Positions 40,142 through 48,817 are shown, counted from the first letter of the stretch. The stretch: DNA of 64,000 bases from Ideonella benzenivorans (GCF_020387415.1 NZ_JAGWCB010000001.1:124001-188000); one strand, 5' to 3'. The notes: generated by a model not told the origin, from the letters alone. Made by a program: numbers and translations.

Positions 40142-40287
40142 GGTGTGTGTCCTTGTTGCCTGGTGTTCAAACGGGTGATTTTCGCTCAAGACGGGCCGGG
40201 GTGCCGCGCTGCCGGGGGGCGGTGCTTGGGGGGAATCCGGGCCGGCCCGGCTGTGCGGCGGTGCGGCTTGCCGCCACAATCGGCGCC

Positions 40288-40650
40288 ATGCGCCCCGCCG
40301 GGCGCCTTCAGCGGGCAGGATGTGACAGGCAGCAGCAAGTGACAGGCAGGGAGGTTCAGGCAGTCCCGTCGGGGGCGGCGCACCCGTCGCCATCGGATTT
40401 GGTGGCCCGCCAGCGTGCGCACTGGCGGGGCGTGCGTCGCTGGACGGCCGGGTTGCTGGCCTGCTGGATCCTGTCGAGCTTCGGGATGCCGTACTGGGCC
40501 CGCAGCCTGGACCTGTCCCTGGGCGGTTCGCCCTTCAGCTTCTGGTGGGCGGCCCAGGGGGCGATGCTGCTCGACCTGGTGCTGGTGGTGCTGTACGCCT
40601 GGGTCATGCACCGGCTGGACCGGCGCCTGGACCTGGGCGACGGGGTCTGA
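40288..40650 (+). CDS. DUF4212 protein, small subunit of a sodium:solute symporter
   Basis: 120 residues from ATG 40288. The family is usually 80-110 residues, so a later start (GTG near 40340) is possible. The conserved part is ARQRAHWRGVRRWTAGLLAC followed by SSFGMPYWARSL and a second hydrophobic segment, AMLLDLVLVVLYAWVMHRLD, giving two membrane helices. DUF4212 proteins accompany the VC_2705-type sodium:solute symporter encoded immediately downstream (16 bp) and are presumed to be its small subunit. The substrate class is probably small organic acids; this comes from the family, not from sequence detail here. Confidence 0.82.
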   Translation: MRPAGRLQRAGCDRQQQVTGREVQAVPSGAAHPSPSDLVARQRAHWRGVRRWTAGLLACWILSSFGMPYWARSLDLSLGGSPFSFWWAAQGAMLLDLVLVVLYAWVMHRLDRRLDLGDGV

Positions 40651-40666
40651 GCCGGACGTGCGATCG

Positions 40667-42766
40667 ATGCGCCACCGCCTGCCGACCCGCCCGCTGGTGG
40701 CCCTCGCCTGGCGCCACCGCCTGCACTGGCTGTACCTGGGCTACACCCTCTGTTTCCTGGGTTTCCTGTTCGGCATGGGGGTGCTGGAGCGCTGGGGCCT
40801 GCCGCGCCAGTACATCGGCTTCATCTTCCTGGCGGCGCCGTTGGTGATCTACGCGATCATCGGTGTGCTGGCCCGCACGACGGACCCGGCCGAGTACTAC
40901 GTGGCCGGCCGGCGCGTGCCCGCCTTCTACAACGGCATGGCCACGGGGGCCGACTGGCTGAGCGCGGCGTCGTTCATCGGCCTGGCGGGCACGCTGTACC
41001 TGAGCGGCTATGGCGGTCTGGCCTTCGTGATGGGCTGGACCGGCGGCTTTGTGCTGGTGGCGCTGCTGCTGGCGCCGTACCTGCGCAAGTTCGGCCAGTT
41101 CACCATCCCGGACTTCCTGGGGGCGCGCTACGAGGGCCAGCTGCCGCGGCTGATCGGGCTGGTGGCCACCATCCTCTGTTCGTTCGTCTACGTGGTGGCC
41201 CAGTTGTACGGCGTGGGCCTGATCACCACCCGGCTGACCAGCATCGCCTCGTTCGAGATCGGCATCTTCCTCGGCCTGGGCGGCGTGCTGGTCTGTTCGT
41301 TCCTGGGCGGCATGCGGGCCATCACCTGGACCCAGGTGGCCCAGTACATCGTGCTGATCGTGGCCTACCTGGTGCCGGTGATGTGGCTGAGCGCCAACCA
41401 GACGGGGGTGCCGCTGCCACAGTGGGTCTACGGGCAGCAGCTGCAGGCCGTGGGCCAGGCCGAGATCCGCCTGAAGGCCGATCCGCGCGAGCAGGAGGTG
41501 ATCCGGCTGCTGCGCGACCAGGCCCGTGGGCTGGACGAGAAAATGGCCCACCCGGAGGCCGCCCTGCAGGCCGACCGCGACGCGGCCTGGCAACAGGTGG
41601 AGGCCCTCAAGCGCGAGAACGCGCCGCTGTACGAGATCCAGGCCGCCGAGCGCACCCTGGCCCGGCTGCCTGCCTCGGCCGAGGTGGCGGTCGCGGCCTG
41701 GCGCCAGGCGCGCGATGATCTGCTGGCCCGGGCCCGGCCGCTGGCGGGCATGCCCGACCATGACCAGCAGTTCGACGGTCGTCCCGACGGCACGGCCGAG
41801 GAACGGGGCCGCTACGACACCTCGCGCCGCAATTTCCTGGCCCTGGTGTTCTGCCTGATGGTCGGCACGGCCGGGCTGCCACACATCCTGATGCGCTACT
41901 ACACCACCCCGTCCGTGCGCGAGGCGCGGGCCTCGGTGGGCTGGTCGCTGCTGTTCATCGTGCTGCTCTACATGACGGCGCCGGCCCTGGCGGTGCTGGT
42001 CAAGTACGAGATCTTCAACCACCTGGTGGGCCAGCGCTTCGAGGCGCTGCCGGAATGGATCGCCACCTGGAACCGGGTGGACCCCAGCCTGCTGTCGGTC
42101 AGCGATGTGAACCATGACGGCGTGCTGCAGCTGGGGGAGCTGCGGATCGGCAGCGACATCCTGGTGCTGGCCATGCCGGAGATTGCCGGACTGCCCTACG
42201 TCATCACCGGCCTGGTGGCCGCCGGCGGGCTGGCGGCCGCGCTCTCCACCGCCGATGGCCTGCTGCTGACCATCTCCAACGCGCTCTCGCACGACTTCTA
42301 TTTCCGCATGGTGTCACCGCGGGCCATCAGCTCGCGCCGGGTGATGCTCTCCAAGCTGCTGCTGCTGCTGGTGGCGCTGGGCGCCGCCTGGGTCGCCTCG
42401 CAGAAGCCGGCCAACATCCTGTTCCTGGTGTCGGCGGCGTTTTCACTGGCGGCCTCGGCCTTCTTCCCGGCGCTGGTGCTGGGGGTGTTCTGGCAGCGAG
42501 CCAACCGCTGGGGGGCGGTGGCCGGCATGCTGGCCGGACTGGGGGTGACGTTCTGGTACATGGCCACCACCCATCCCTGGCTGCGGGGGGGGTTGGGCAT
42601 CACCACCCCGGTGCGGCTCTGGTGGGGCATCGAGCCGATCTCGGCCGGAGCCTTCGGGGTGCCGGTGGGCTTTGCGGTGATCATCCTCGTGAGCTGGCTC
42701 ACGCCCGCCCCGCCGGCCGAGGTGCGCGAGTTCGTGCAGCGGCTGCGCTACCCGCGGGCGGACTGA
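40667..42766 (+). CDS. Sodium:solute symporter, VC_2705 type (large subunit)
   Basis: 699 residues, longer than typical SSS proteins (about 550). The standard SSS core is visible: DPAEYYVAGRRVPAFYNGMA, GADWLSAASFIGLAGTLYLS, FTIPDFLGARYEG and AGGLAAALSTADGLLLTISN, across about 13-14 membrane segments. A hydrophilic insert of roughly 130 residues (about 245-380; KADPREQEVIRLLRDQARGL) and a shorter extramembrane loop with an EF-hand-like segment DVNHDGVLQLGE (480-491) account for the extra length. It should import a small solute, probably a carboxylate, with sodium. GTG 40658 is an alternative start. It forms a pair with the DUF4212 gene. Confidence 0.92.
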   Translation: MRHRLPTRPLVALAWRHRLHWLYLGYTLCFLGFLFGMGVLERWGLPRQYIGFIFLAAPLVIYAIIGVLARTTDPAEYYVAGRRVPAFYNGMATGADWLSAASFIGLAGTLYLSGYGGLAFVMGWTGGFVLVALLLAPYLRKFGQFTIPDFLGARYEGQLPRLIGLVATILCSFVYVVAQLYGVGLITTRLTSIASFEIGIFLGLGGVLVCSFLGGMRAITWTQVAQYIVLIVAYLVPVMWLSANQTGVPLPQWVYGQQLQAVGQAEIRLKADPREQEVIRLLRDQARGLDEKMAHPEAALQADRDAAWQQVEALKRENAPLYEIQAAERTLARLPASAEVAVAAWRQARDDLLARARPLAGMPDHDQQFDGRPDGTAEERGRYDTSRRNFLALVFCLMVGTAGLPHILMRYYTTPSVREARASVGWSLLFIVLLYMTAPALAVLVKYEIFNHLVGQRFEALPEWIATWNRVDPSLLSVSDVNHDGVLQLGELRIGSDILVLAMPEIAGLPYVITGLVAAGGLAAALSTADGLLLTISNALSHDFYFRMVSPRAISSRRVMLSKLLLLLVALGAAWVASQKPANILFLVSAAFSLAASAFFPALVLGVFWQRANRWGAVAGMLAGLGVTFWYMATTHPWLRGGLGITTPVRLWWGIEPISAGAFGVPVGFAVIILVSWLTPAPPAEVREFVQRLRYPRAD

Positions 42767-42784
42767 GCCACCGCGGGCACTGGC

Positions 42785-43765
42785 TCAGGGCAGGTCCAGG
42801 AAGGCCCGCAGGTGGCGCGCCAGCACGTCGGGCTGGTCGTGGTGCAGCATGTGCCCGGCCTGGGCCAGCGTGTGGCGCTCCAGGCTGCCCACGGCGGCCA
42901 GCCGGGCCTCGAACTCGGCGCGCGGGAAGCGGTCGCCCCACCAGTGGCTGGTCTCGGAATCGGCCCCCTCCACCCACAGCACCGGCGCGGTGATGCGGGC
43001 CCAGCAGGCCAGCACCTCCTCGACCCGATAGATCAGCGGGTTGATGTTCTTGTGCGCCGGGTGGGCCAGGATGTGCCAGAGGCCGTCCTCGCCCGGGGCG
43101 GCCCATTGGCGGGCCAGCCAGCCCGCGCGGGCGTCGGACAGGCGTGGGTTGTTCTCCTGCAGCCGGGTCTGCACCCCCTTGGCATCGGCGTAAGGCCGCA
43201 GGCCGTGGGGGTGGCGCAGGTGGTTGAGCCAGCGCGCCAGCCGGCTGGGGGCTTCCTCGGCCTGGCCACGCGGCAGACCGTAGCCCTCGATGTTGACCAG
43301 GCGCCGCACCCGCGCCGGTTGCACGCCCGCATAGGTCATGGCCACGTTGCCCCCCATGCTGTGGCCCAGCAGGTCCACCGGGGACTTCGGGTCCAGGCCC
43401 AGGGGCGCCAGGCTCAGCAGGGCGTCCAGATCACCCAGGTAGTCGGGGAACCAGAAATTGTCCGTGGCCGGCCCGCGGGTGAGGCCGAAGCCGCGCCAAT
43501 CCATCGCCAGGATGTAGCGGCGCTCGCCCTCCTGCGCGGCCAGGGCGTCCACCAGGAACTGGAACGAGGCCCCGATGTCCATGAAGCCATGGGCCAGCAC
43601 CAGCGGCGGCCGCTGGGGGGTGACCAGGCTGGGGTCGCCCCAGCTGCGGACGTGGTATTCGAACCCGCGCACCGGCACCCACTGGCTGCGGGGCGGGCGC
43701 TGGGGTTGGTAGAGGGGCGCGGGAGGCGGGGGCGCGGCGGCGGCGCGAGGGTCGGCGGGCGTCAT
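42785..43765 (-). CDS. Alpha/beta hydrolase
   Basis: 326 residues from ATG 43765. The open frame extends farther upstream, but this start follows the conserved length and lies outside the divergent GNAT promoter. LVLAHGFMDIGASFQFLVDAL holds the oxyanion loop, DWRGFG follows, and LLGHSMGGNVAMTYAG carries the nucleophile Ser. The acid is probably Asp in WVEGADSETSHW, and the His lies in QAGHMLHHDQ near the end. It is a soluble cytoplasmic serine hydrolase; the proline-rich first 30 residues look like a linker. The substrate is unknown. Confidence 0.88.
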   Translation of the reverse strand: MTPADPRAAAAPPPPAPLYQPQRPPRSQWVPVRGFEYHVRSWGDPSLVTPQRPPLVLAHGFMDIGASFQFLVDALAAQEGERRYILAMDWRGFGLTRGPATDNFWFPDYLGDLDALLSLAPLGLDPKSPVDLLGHSMGGNVAMTYAGVQPARVRRLVNIEGYGLPRGQAEEAPSRLARWLNHLRHPHGLRPYADAKGVQTRLQENNPRLSDARAGWLARQWAAPGEDGLWHILAHPAHKNINPLIYRVEEVLACWARITAPVLWVEGADSETSHWWGDRFPRAEFEARLAAVGSLERHTLAQAGHMLHHDQPDVLARHLRAFLDLP

Positions 43766-43826
43766 GCATGCACTGTAGGGCGGGCGCCGCCGGCTGGCAT
43801 CCCCCCAAATCGGACAGAATGGGTCC

Positions 43827-44315
43827 ATGTCCGAAAGTTACAAGCTGCGCGTGGCCGAACCGCGCGACGTGCCGGCCATCGTCGGCCTGATCACCGAACT
43901 GGCCGAATTCGAGCATCTGACCCATCTGCTGCAGATCACGCCTGAGAAACTGCTGCCGCAGTTGTTCGGGGCGCGTCCGGCGGCCGAATGCCTGGTGGCC
44001 GAGGTGCAGGGCCAGGTGGTGGCTTTCGCACTCTTCTTCACCAATTTCTCTACGTTCCTCTGCCAGCCCGGCCTGTACCTGGAAGACCTCTATGTGCAGC
44101 CCGCCTGGCGTCGGCTGGGTCTGGGCAAGGCCTTGCTGCGCCGGCTGGGCCGGCTGGCAGTGGAGCGCGGCTGCGGACGCTTCGAGTGGACGGTGCTGGA
44201 CTGGAACGCCAACGCAATCGGCTTCTACCAGCGCATGGGCGCCACGGTGCTGCCCGACTGGCGCATCTGCCGCGTCAGTGGAGATGTGCTGGCGGCCTTC
44301 GCCGACGAACCGTGA
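43827..44315 (+). CDS. GNAT family N-acetyltransferase (diamine acetyltransferase-like)
   Basis: 162 residues covering a full GNAT domain. RVAEPRDVPAIVGLITELAE is the start, VAFALFFTNFSTFLCQPGLY forms the central strands, and LEDLYVQPAWRRLGLGKALLRRLG contains the acetyl-CoA loop RxxGxG. EWTVLDWNANAIGFYQRMGA is the final motif. The FFTNFSTF and LEDLYV signatures recall spermidine/spermine or thialysine acetyltransferases, so a polyamine or diamine is a reasonable but unproven substrate. A -10-like CAGAAT ends 7 bp before the ATG, so the mRNA may be leaderless. Confidence 0.88.
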   Translation: MSESYKLRVAEPRDVPAIVGLITELAEFEHLTHLLQITPEKLLPQLFGARPAAECLVAEVQGQVVAFALFFTNFSTFLCQPGLYLEDLYVQPAWRRLGLGKALLRRLGRLAVERGCGRFEWTVLDWNANAIGFYQRMGATVLPDWRICRVSGDVLAAFADEP

Positions 44316-44328
44316 CCGCTGCCGCGGC

Positions 44329-45381
44329 TCAGTCGGCCGCGGCGCAGCAGCTCTGGTTGCGGCCCGCAGCCTTGGCCCGGTAGAGGGCCTGGTCGGCCCG
44401 GCGCAACAGGGCTTCGCGGTGGTCATCCGGCCGGTACTGGGTCACGCCCAGGCTGACGGTGAGCACCCTCCCATGCGGGAAGGCGGTGGTGGCCACGGCC
44501 TGGCGGATGCGCTCGGCCAGTTCGCGGGCCTCCTCCAGGAGGGTGGCCGGCGCCAGCAGCAGGAACTCCTCCCCGCCCCAGCGGCCCACCAGGTCACAGG
44601 CCCGGACCTGGCTGGACAGCACCTGGCCCAGCTGGCTGAGCACCTGGTCGCCGACCTCATGGCCATGGTTGTCGTTGACCTGCTTGAAATGGTCGATGTC
44701 CAGCAGCAGCACCGACAGCACCTGTCGGCCGCGCTGGGCCAGGGCCAGCAGGTTGTCCAGCTGTTCCAGCATGGCCCGCCGGTTCGGCAGGCCGGTCAGC
44801 GGGTCGGTGCTGGCCAGCACCTGCATGGCCACCATGCGTTCGCGCGCCATCTGGTAGCGGTAGCGCAGGCGGCCGATGGCCAGCAGCGCCACGATGAAGG
44901 TGAAGTGGGCCAGCGCCATGTTGATCAGCACGGCCCGGACCTCGGCGCCCCAGGGCGCGAGGGCGCCCTGGCTCAGCGCAATGCCACTGGGCAGGAAGAT
45001 CGCGGTGAAGGTGATGCCGACCAGCCCGAGGGCCGCCCGCCGTTCCAGGAACAGGAAGGCCAGCACGTAGCCCAGTGGCATCCAGAACGTGGAGGAGACC
45101 AGCGCCAGGGGCGAGCGGGGCATGAGCGGGTTGAACAGCGCCAGGAGGATGGCCGTGACCAGATAGGCATTGAGGACGAGCGCCAGCGCCAGGTAGATGC
45201 GCGGGGCCCACTGTGGCCGGTGGTGCAGCAGGGCCAGGCACAGCAGCAGCACGGCGGCCACCAGCGGATAGAGTCGCTGGTCCCAGGGCGCGATCGTCCG
45301 GGTCAGGGTCTCGACCAGCGCGACGCTGGCGAGTGCCGCCAGGCCCAGGCCCAGCAGCCCCTTGACCAGCCGCACATCCAT
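44329..45381 (-). CDS. Membrane-anchored diguanylate cyclase
   Basis: 350 residues from ATG 45381; a TTG at 45465 would add 28 Pro-rich residues. Six hydrophobic segments fill the first 180 residues (LVKGLLGLGLAALASVALV, LVAAVLLLCLALL and others). A coiled-coil-like RYRYQMARERMVAMQVLAS precedes the GGDEF domain, which starts DPLTGLPNRRAM and carries LLLDIDHFKQVNDNHGHEVGD and the active signature GGEEF near residue 267. It should make cyclic-di-GMP in response to a signal sensed in the membrane. It is convergent with the GNAT gene (13 bp apart) and has no linked regulator. Confidence 0.9.
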   Translation of the reverse strand: MDVRLVKGLLGLGLAALASVALVETLTRTIAPWDQRLYPLVAAVLLLCLALLHHRPQWAPRIYLALALVLNAYLVTAILLALFNPLMPRSPLALVSSTFWMPLGYVLAFLFLERRAALGLVGITFTAIFLPSGIALSQGALAPWGAEVRAVLINMALAHFTFIVALLAIGRLRYRYQMARERMVAMQVLASTDPLTGLPNRRAMLEQLDNLLALAQRGRQVLSVLLLDIDHFKQVNDNHGHEVGDQVLSQLGQVLSSQVRACDLVGRWGGEEFLLLAPATLLEEARELAERIRQAVATTAFPHGRVLTVSLGVTQYRPDDHREALLRRADQALYRAKAAGRNQSCCAAAD

Positions 45382-45526
45382 GACGGCGGCGTGCGGGCGG
45401 GGGCTGTCGAGGTCGTCCAGAAGGGCCGTGGGAAGGGGGCATGGCGGCAGGGCGGCGGAGGCCAAGGCCGCACTGTACGGGAGCGCGCCCGGTTTGGGCA
45501 GGGGCGGTGCCCGCCGCCCACCCCGC

Positions 45527-46174
45527 TCAGCGTGGGCAATCCCCGCTCAGGGCGCGTACGGCCAGGCCGGGCAGGGCCAGCAGCCCTCCCAGCGGCAGCG
45601 GCCCGATCTTCGAGACGGCCGGGTCGCGCAGGCAATCACTCTTGGCGGACTTCGACACGGCCTGCTCCACCCGCTGAGCCGCGGTGTGCGGCGTCTGGCC
45701 GGTGGCGGAGGCTGCGCGCTCCGAGAGCAGCGGCTGGCGGGCGATGTCCCGGAGGGCCTGGCGCGTGGCCTCGCTGTCCAGCAGCGAGCCCCGCGGGACC
45801 GCTGCGGAGGCCGCGGTCATCGGGCTGGGGGGGCTGGATGCCACGGGCTCTGACCGGGCGGCCGCCTCTGCATGGAGGGTGCCGGCGGTGGCGGGCGCTG
45901 GTCGAGGGGCCTGGATGCCCTGCGTTGCCACGGGGCGCCTGGGGGCGGTGGCCCGGGGCTGCGGCGGCTTGCCGGGGGCGATTGCGGGGACGGCGGCCAT
46001 GGGGGCCGGTGCGGCCGGCCACAGCAGCCACACTGGCGCGGGTTCGGGCCGGGTGGGCTGCAGCTTGGCCGCCCCGGGGCGCAAGGCCTGCTGCCACAGC
46101 CCCCACAGGCCCAGGTGCAGCGCGACCACCAGCAGCCAGCCGGGGCTGTGCCGGCGCCAGTCAGGCCGGGCCAT
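45527..46174 (-). CDS. Proline/alanine-rich protein with N-terminal membrane anchor
   Basis: 215 residues from ATG 46174, overlapping the XRE gene's 3' end by 14 nt. One helix (about 9-26, SPGWLLVVALHLGLWGL) is followed by about 100 residues of Pro/Ala-rich linker, then RQPLLSERAASATGQTP, a region with two Cys (SDCLRDPA and GDCPR) and a hydrophobic stretch LGGLLALPGLAVRAL. The layout resembles TonB-like or periplasmic-spanning proteins, but I see no TonB C-terminal domain. It is probably third in the operon after DUF2975 and XRE. The function is unknown. Confidence 0.65.
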   Translation of the reverse strand: MARPDWRRHSPGWLLVVALHLGLWGLWQQALRPGAAKLQPTRPEPAPVWLLWPAAPAPMAAVPAIAPGKPPQPRATAPRRPVATQGIQAPRPAPATAGTLHAEAAARSEPVASSPPSPMTAASAAVPRGSLLDSEATRQALRDIARQPLLSERAASATGQTPHTAAQRVEQAVSKSAKSDCLRDPAVSKIGPLPLGGLLALPGLAVRALSGDCPR

Positions 46175-46385
46175 GCTCGGCGTCGGGCTGGTATTCCAGC
46201 AGGTCGCCGGGTTGGCAGTCCAGGGCCTGGCAGATTGCTGCCAGCGTGTCGAAGCGCACACCGCGCACCTTGCCAGATTTCAGCAGCGAGATGTTCTGTT
46301 CGGTGATGCCAACGCGCTCGGCCAGCTCGCGCGAGCGCATCTTGCGCCTGGCCAGCATCACGTCCAGGTTCACGACGATGGGCAT
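46161..46385 (-). CDS. XRE-family helix-turn-helix regulator
   Basis: 74 residues comprising a single Cro/CI-type HTH: RELAERVGITEQNISLLKSG (helices 2-3) and RFDTLAAICQALDCQPGDLL (helices 4-5), the YozG-like short form. The start overlaps the DUF2975 stop (TGATG), so the two are translationally coupled. XRE genes of this kind regularly follow DUF2975 genes. It probably represses its own promoter upstream of DUF2975, where a small palindrome overlaps the -10. Confidence 0.92.
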   Translation of the reverse strand: MPIVVNLDVMLARRKMRSRELAERVGITEQNISLLKSGKVRGVRFDTLAAICQALDCQPGDLLEYQPDAEHGPA

Positions 46386-46951
46386 CAGACGAAGCCCTCG
46401 TTCTCGGCCGCCACCCGGGCCGCTTCCTGCATCACGCGGGCCAGGGCCAGCACCAGCAGCGCGAACAGCAGTTGCTGGTAGTCGTTGGAGCCAAAGCTCA
46501 GCGTGAGCAAGCGGTGGCCGGGCGGGTTGTCCCAGGTGCGGGCCACGCTGGCGGCGGCGTGGAGCAGGGGGCCGGCCGCCCAGTCCGCCAGCAGCCAGCC
46601 GCCCAGGCGGCGCAGGGCCTGCACGGCGGTGTCCGAAAAGAGCCGCCCCTGGCCGTACTCACCGAACAGGCGCCAGAGCTGCCAAGCCATGCCCAGCGCG
46701 AACAGCAGCCCCAGGTAGACCAGACCCAGCAGGCGCAGCCTCGCCGGGGCGGGCAGGGCGGGATTGCCCAGGCCGAGCGCATCGGTGCCATCAAGCGGGA
46801 CCGCCCCCGGATGCCACCACAGCCACAGCGGCGAGAGCAGCAGCAGTGGCAGCCCCACCAGCAGCAGGCCTCGGACGAGGCGGCTCAAGCGTCCCAGCCG
46901 GGCCGCCAGACGGGCCTGGGTGGGGGATGGTGGAATGGCGGTGGGATGCAT
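46385..46951 (-). CDS. DUF2975 membrane protein
   Basis: 188 residues with four membrane segments (about 22-42, 72-95, 113-135 and 155-175). The DUF2975 signature is visible as WRLFGEYGQGRLFSDTAVQALRR and the end LLFALLVLALARVMQEAARV. DUF2975 proteins are paired with small XRE regulators, and a role in sensing or export is unproven. The start ATG 46951 lies only about 7 nt after the predicted -10 of a minus-strand promoter, so the transcript may be leaderless. No other in-frame start is near. Confidence 0.87.
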   Translation of the reverse strand: MHPTAIPPSPTQARLAARLGRLSRLVRGLLLVGLPLLLLSPLWLWWHPGAVPLDGTDALGLGNPALPAPARLRLLGLVYLGLLFALGMAWQLWRLFGEYGQGRLFSDTAVQALRRLGGWLLADWAAGPLLHAAASVARTWDNPPGHRLLTLSFGSNDYQQLLFALLVLALARVMQEAARVAAENEGFV

Positions 46952-46958
46952 AAAACTT

Positions 46959-46987
46959 ACTGTAAAACAGCAAATACTATGTGTCAA
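46959..46987 (-). promoter_or_regulatory. Sigma-70-like promoter of the DUF2975-XRE operon
   Basis: On the minus strand, TTGACA (46987-46982), a 17-bp spacer and TACAGT (46964-46959) form a near-consensus promoter in an A/T-rich island. The CTGT-AAA-ACAG palindrome (46960-46970, plus-strand sense) overlaps the -10 and could be the XRE operator. Predicted start is about 46952, essentially at the ATG. Confidence 0.65.
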
Positions 46988-47209
46988 ACATTCAACTTCG
47001 GGCACTCTGCCTGGCGGTTGGCCGGGGCCTGTCTGCTGGGGGCGGGGGCCTTGCTGTGTTGGTGGGGCGTGCGCCATCTGACCTGGGTGCTGGTGCTGCG
47101 CCTGGAGCCGCACCGACTGACGGTCAGCCTGGGGGCGCAGCTGCCGATGGCGCGGGCCTCCTCGGTGAAGGCAAGGTCGGGCCGCTTGGGGCACACTGCC
47201 GGGCCATGA
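46979..47209 (+). CDS. Possible small membrane protein (76 aa)
   Basis: ATG 46979 opens a 76-residue frame with one hydrophobic segment (WRLAGACLLGAGALLCWWG) and a basic tail. Its stop overlaps the aldo/keto reductase start as ATGA (47206-47209), the coupling arrangement common in this genome. There is no Shine-Dalgarno, and the start lies inside the divergent DUF2975 promoter. I recognise no homologue, and it may only be an upstream coupling ORF. Confidence 0.35.
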   Translation: MCQTFNFGHSAWRLAGACLLGAGALLCWWGVRHLTWVLVLRLEPHRLTVSLGAQLPMARASSVKARSGRLGHTAGP

Positions 47210-48291
47210 CTTCCATCCCCTCCTTGTCCGCGGCCCGGGTGCCGCTGGGTCGCAGCGATTTGTCCGTGTGTCCGGTCTGCCTGGGCACCATGACCTTTGG
47301 TGAGCAGGTGGGCCAGGACGCCGCCCATGCCATCCTGGACCGGGCCCTGGCCGCCGGTGTGAACTTCATCGACACCGCCGAGATGTACGCGGTGCCGGCC
47401 CGCGCCGAGACCAGCGGCGCGACCGAGACCATCATCGGTGAGTGGTTTGCCCGCCGCCCCGGTGCGCGTCAGCAGGTGGTGCTGGCCAGCAAGGTGGCCG
47501 GCCCCAGCCGCAACATGGCCTGGATCCGTGGCGGTGCCAAGGATCTGAAGCCCGAGCACATCGTGGCCGCCTGCGAGGCCAGCCTGAAGCGCCTGCAGAC
47601 CGAGGTCATCGACCTCTACCAGATCCACTGGCCCAACCGCAATGCGCCGGCCTTCGGGGCCCTGTACTTCGACCCCGCCAAGGAGACCGAGAACAGCGCG
47701 ATCGAGGCCCAGCTGCGGGCCATGGAGACCCTGGTGCGCGACGGCAAGATCCGCCACGTGGGCCTGTCCAACGAGACGCCCTGGGGCGTGATGGCCTTTC
47801 TGCGCGAGGCCGAGCGCCATGGCCTGCCGCGCATCGTCTCGGTGCAGAACCCTTATGCGCTGACCAGCCGCGCCGTGGACAACGGCTTGGACGAGGTGCT
47901 GTGGCGCGAGCAGGTGAGTCTGCTGGCCTATTCGCCGCTGGCCTTCGGCGCGCTGACTGGCAAGTACGACGGTCCCGGCCTGGATGCCGATCAACCGGAG
48001 CTGGGCCGCCTGGCCCGGTTTGAATCGATGCGGCTGCAGCGCTGGGCCCGTGGCGAGGCCGTCAGCGTGGCGGCGAAGTACAACGCCCTGGCCCGCGCGC
48101 ATGGCCTGACCCCCACCCAGCTGGCGCTGGCCTTCTGCTACCGCAGCTGGCGGGTGGCCGCCACCATCATCGGCGTCACCAGCGTGGCCCAGTTGGACAA
48201 TTGCCTGGCCGCCTGGCCGGTGACCCTGTCCGACGAACTGAGCCAGGCCATCGACGCGCTGCGCTGGCAGCACCGCGACCCGGCGCAGTGA
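47206..48291 (+). CDS. Aldo/keto reductase (Tas-like)
   Basis: 361 residues and an NADPH-dependent oxidoreductase barrel. The catalytic tetrad is visible: Asp and Tyr in FIDTAEMY, Lys in VLASKVAG and His in YQIHWPNR. VGLSNETPWGVMAFL and SLLAYSPLAFGALTGKY, then the cofactor end ATIIGVTSVAQLDNCL, follow. The pattern (PLGRSDLSVCPVCLGTMTFG start, HWPNRN) matches the Tas/YajO branch. The substrate is unknown. It is followed 13 bp later by ybaK, suggesting a two-gene operon. The start is set by the ATGA overlap and the protein's family length. Confidence 0.94.
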   Translation: MTSIPSLSAARVPLGRSDLSVCPVCLGTMTFGEQVGQDAAHAILDRALAAGVNFIDTAEMYAVPARAETSGATETIIGEWFARRPGARQQVVLASKVAGPSRNMAWIRGGAKDLKPEHIVAACEASLKRLQTEVIDLYQIHWPNRNAPAFGALYFDPAKETENSAIEAQLRAMETLVRDGKIRHVGLSNETPWGVMAFLREAERHGLPRIVSVQNPYALTSRAVDNGLDEVLWREQVSLLAYSPLAFGALTGKYDGPGLDADQPELGRLARFESMRLQRWARGEAVSVAAKYNALARAHGLTPTQLALAFCYRSWRVAATIIGVTSVAQLDNCLAAWPVTLSDELSQAIDALRWQHRDPAQ

Positions 48292-48304
48292 GCGGGGAGG
48301 GGGC

Positions 48305-48793
48305 ATGGCCAAGAAGGACAAGCACGTCAGCGAGACGCCCGCCACCCAATGGCTCAAGCAGCATGGGGTGGCCTACACCGAGCATGTCTATGACTATGTG
48401 GACCACGGCGGCACCGGCGAATCGGCCCGCCAGCTCGGCTGGCCTGAGCATGCGGTGGTCAAGACCCTGGTGATGCAGGACGAGAAGGCCGAGCCGCTGA
48501 TCATCCTGATGCATGGCGACAAGCAGGTCAGCACCAAGAACCTGGCCCGGGCCATCGGTGTCAAGAGTGTGGAGCCCTGCAAGCCGGAAGTGGCCCAGCG
48601 CCACAGCGGCTACCTGGTGGGGGGCACCTCGCCCTTCGGCACCCGCAAGGTGATGCGCGTCTACGTCGAGGACAGCGTGCTGGCGCTGGAGCGTTTGCTG
48701 ATCAACGGCGGCCGCCGGGGCTACCTGGTGGAGATCGCTCCGGCCGTGCTGACCGGGCCGCTGGCCGCGCAGTCGGTGCACTGCGCCATCTGA
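48305..48793 (+). CDS. ybaK: Cys-tRNA(Pro) deacylase
   Basis: 162 residues, the length of YbaK/EbsC proteins. It hydrolyses Cys mis-attached to tRNA(Pro) in the cytoplasm. Visible motifs are VVKTLVMQDEKAEPLIILMHGD (the conserved Lys lies in VKTL), KNLARAIGVKSVEPC and TGYxxGG-like SGYLVGGTSPFGTRKVM. It follows the aldo/keto reductase by 13 bp and has GGAGGGGG upstream of the ATG. It ends 24 bp before the convergent TetR gene. Confidence 0.95.
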   Translation: MAKKDKHVSETPATQWLKQHGVAYTEHVYDYVDHGGTGESARQLGWPEHAVVKTLVMQDEKAEPLIILMHGDKQVSTKNLARAIGVKSVEPCKPEVAQRHSGYLVGGTSPFGTRKVMRVYVEDSVLALERLLINGGRRGYLVEIAPAVLTGPLAAQSVHCAI

Positions 48794-48817
48794 GCTGGCG
48801 CCGGGCCCGGCGGTGCG

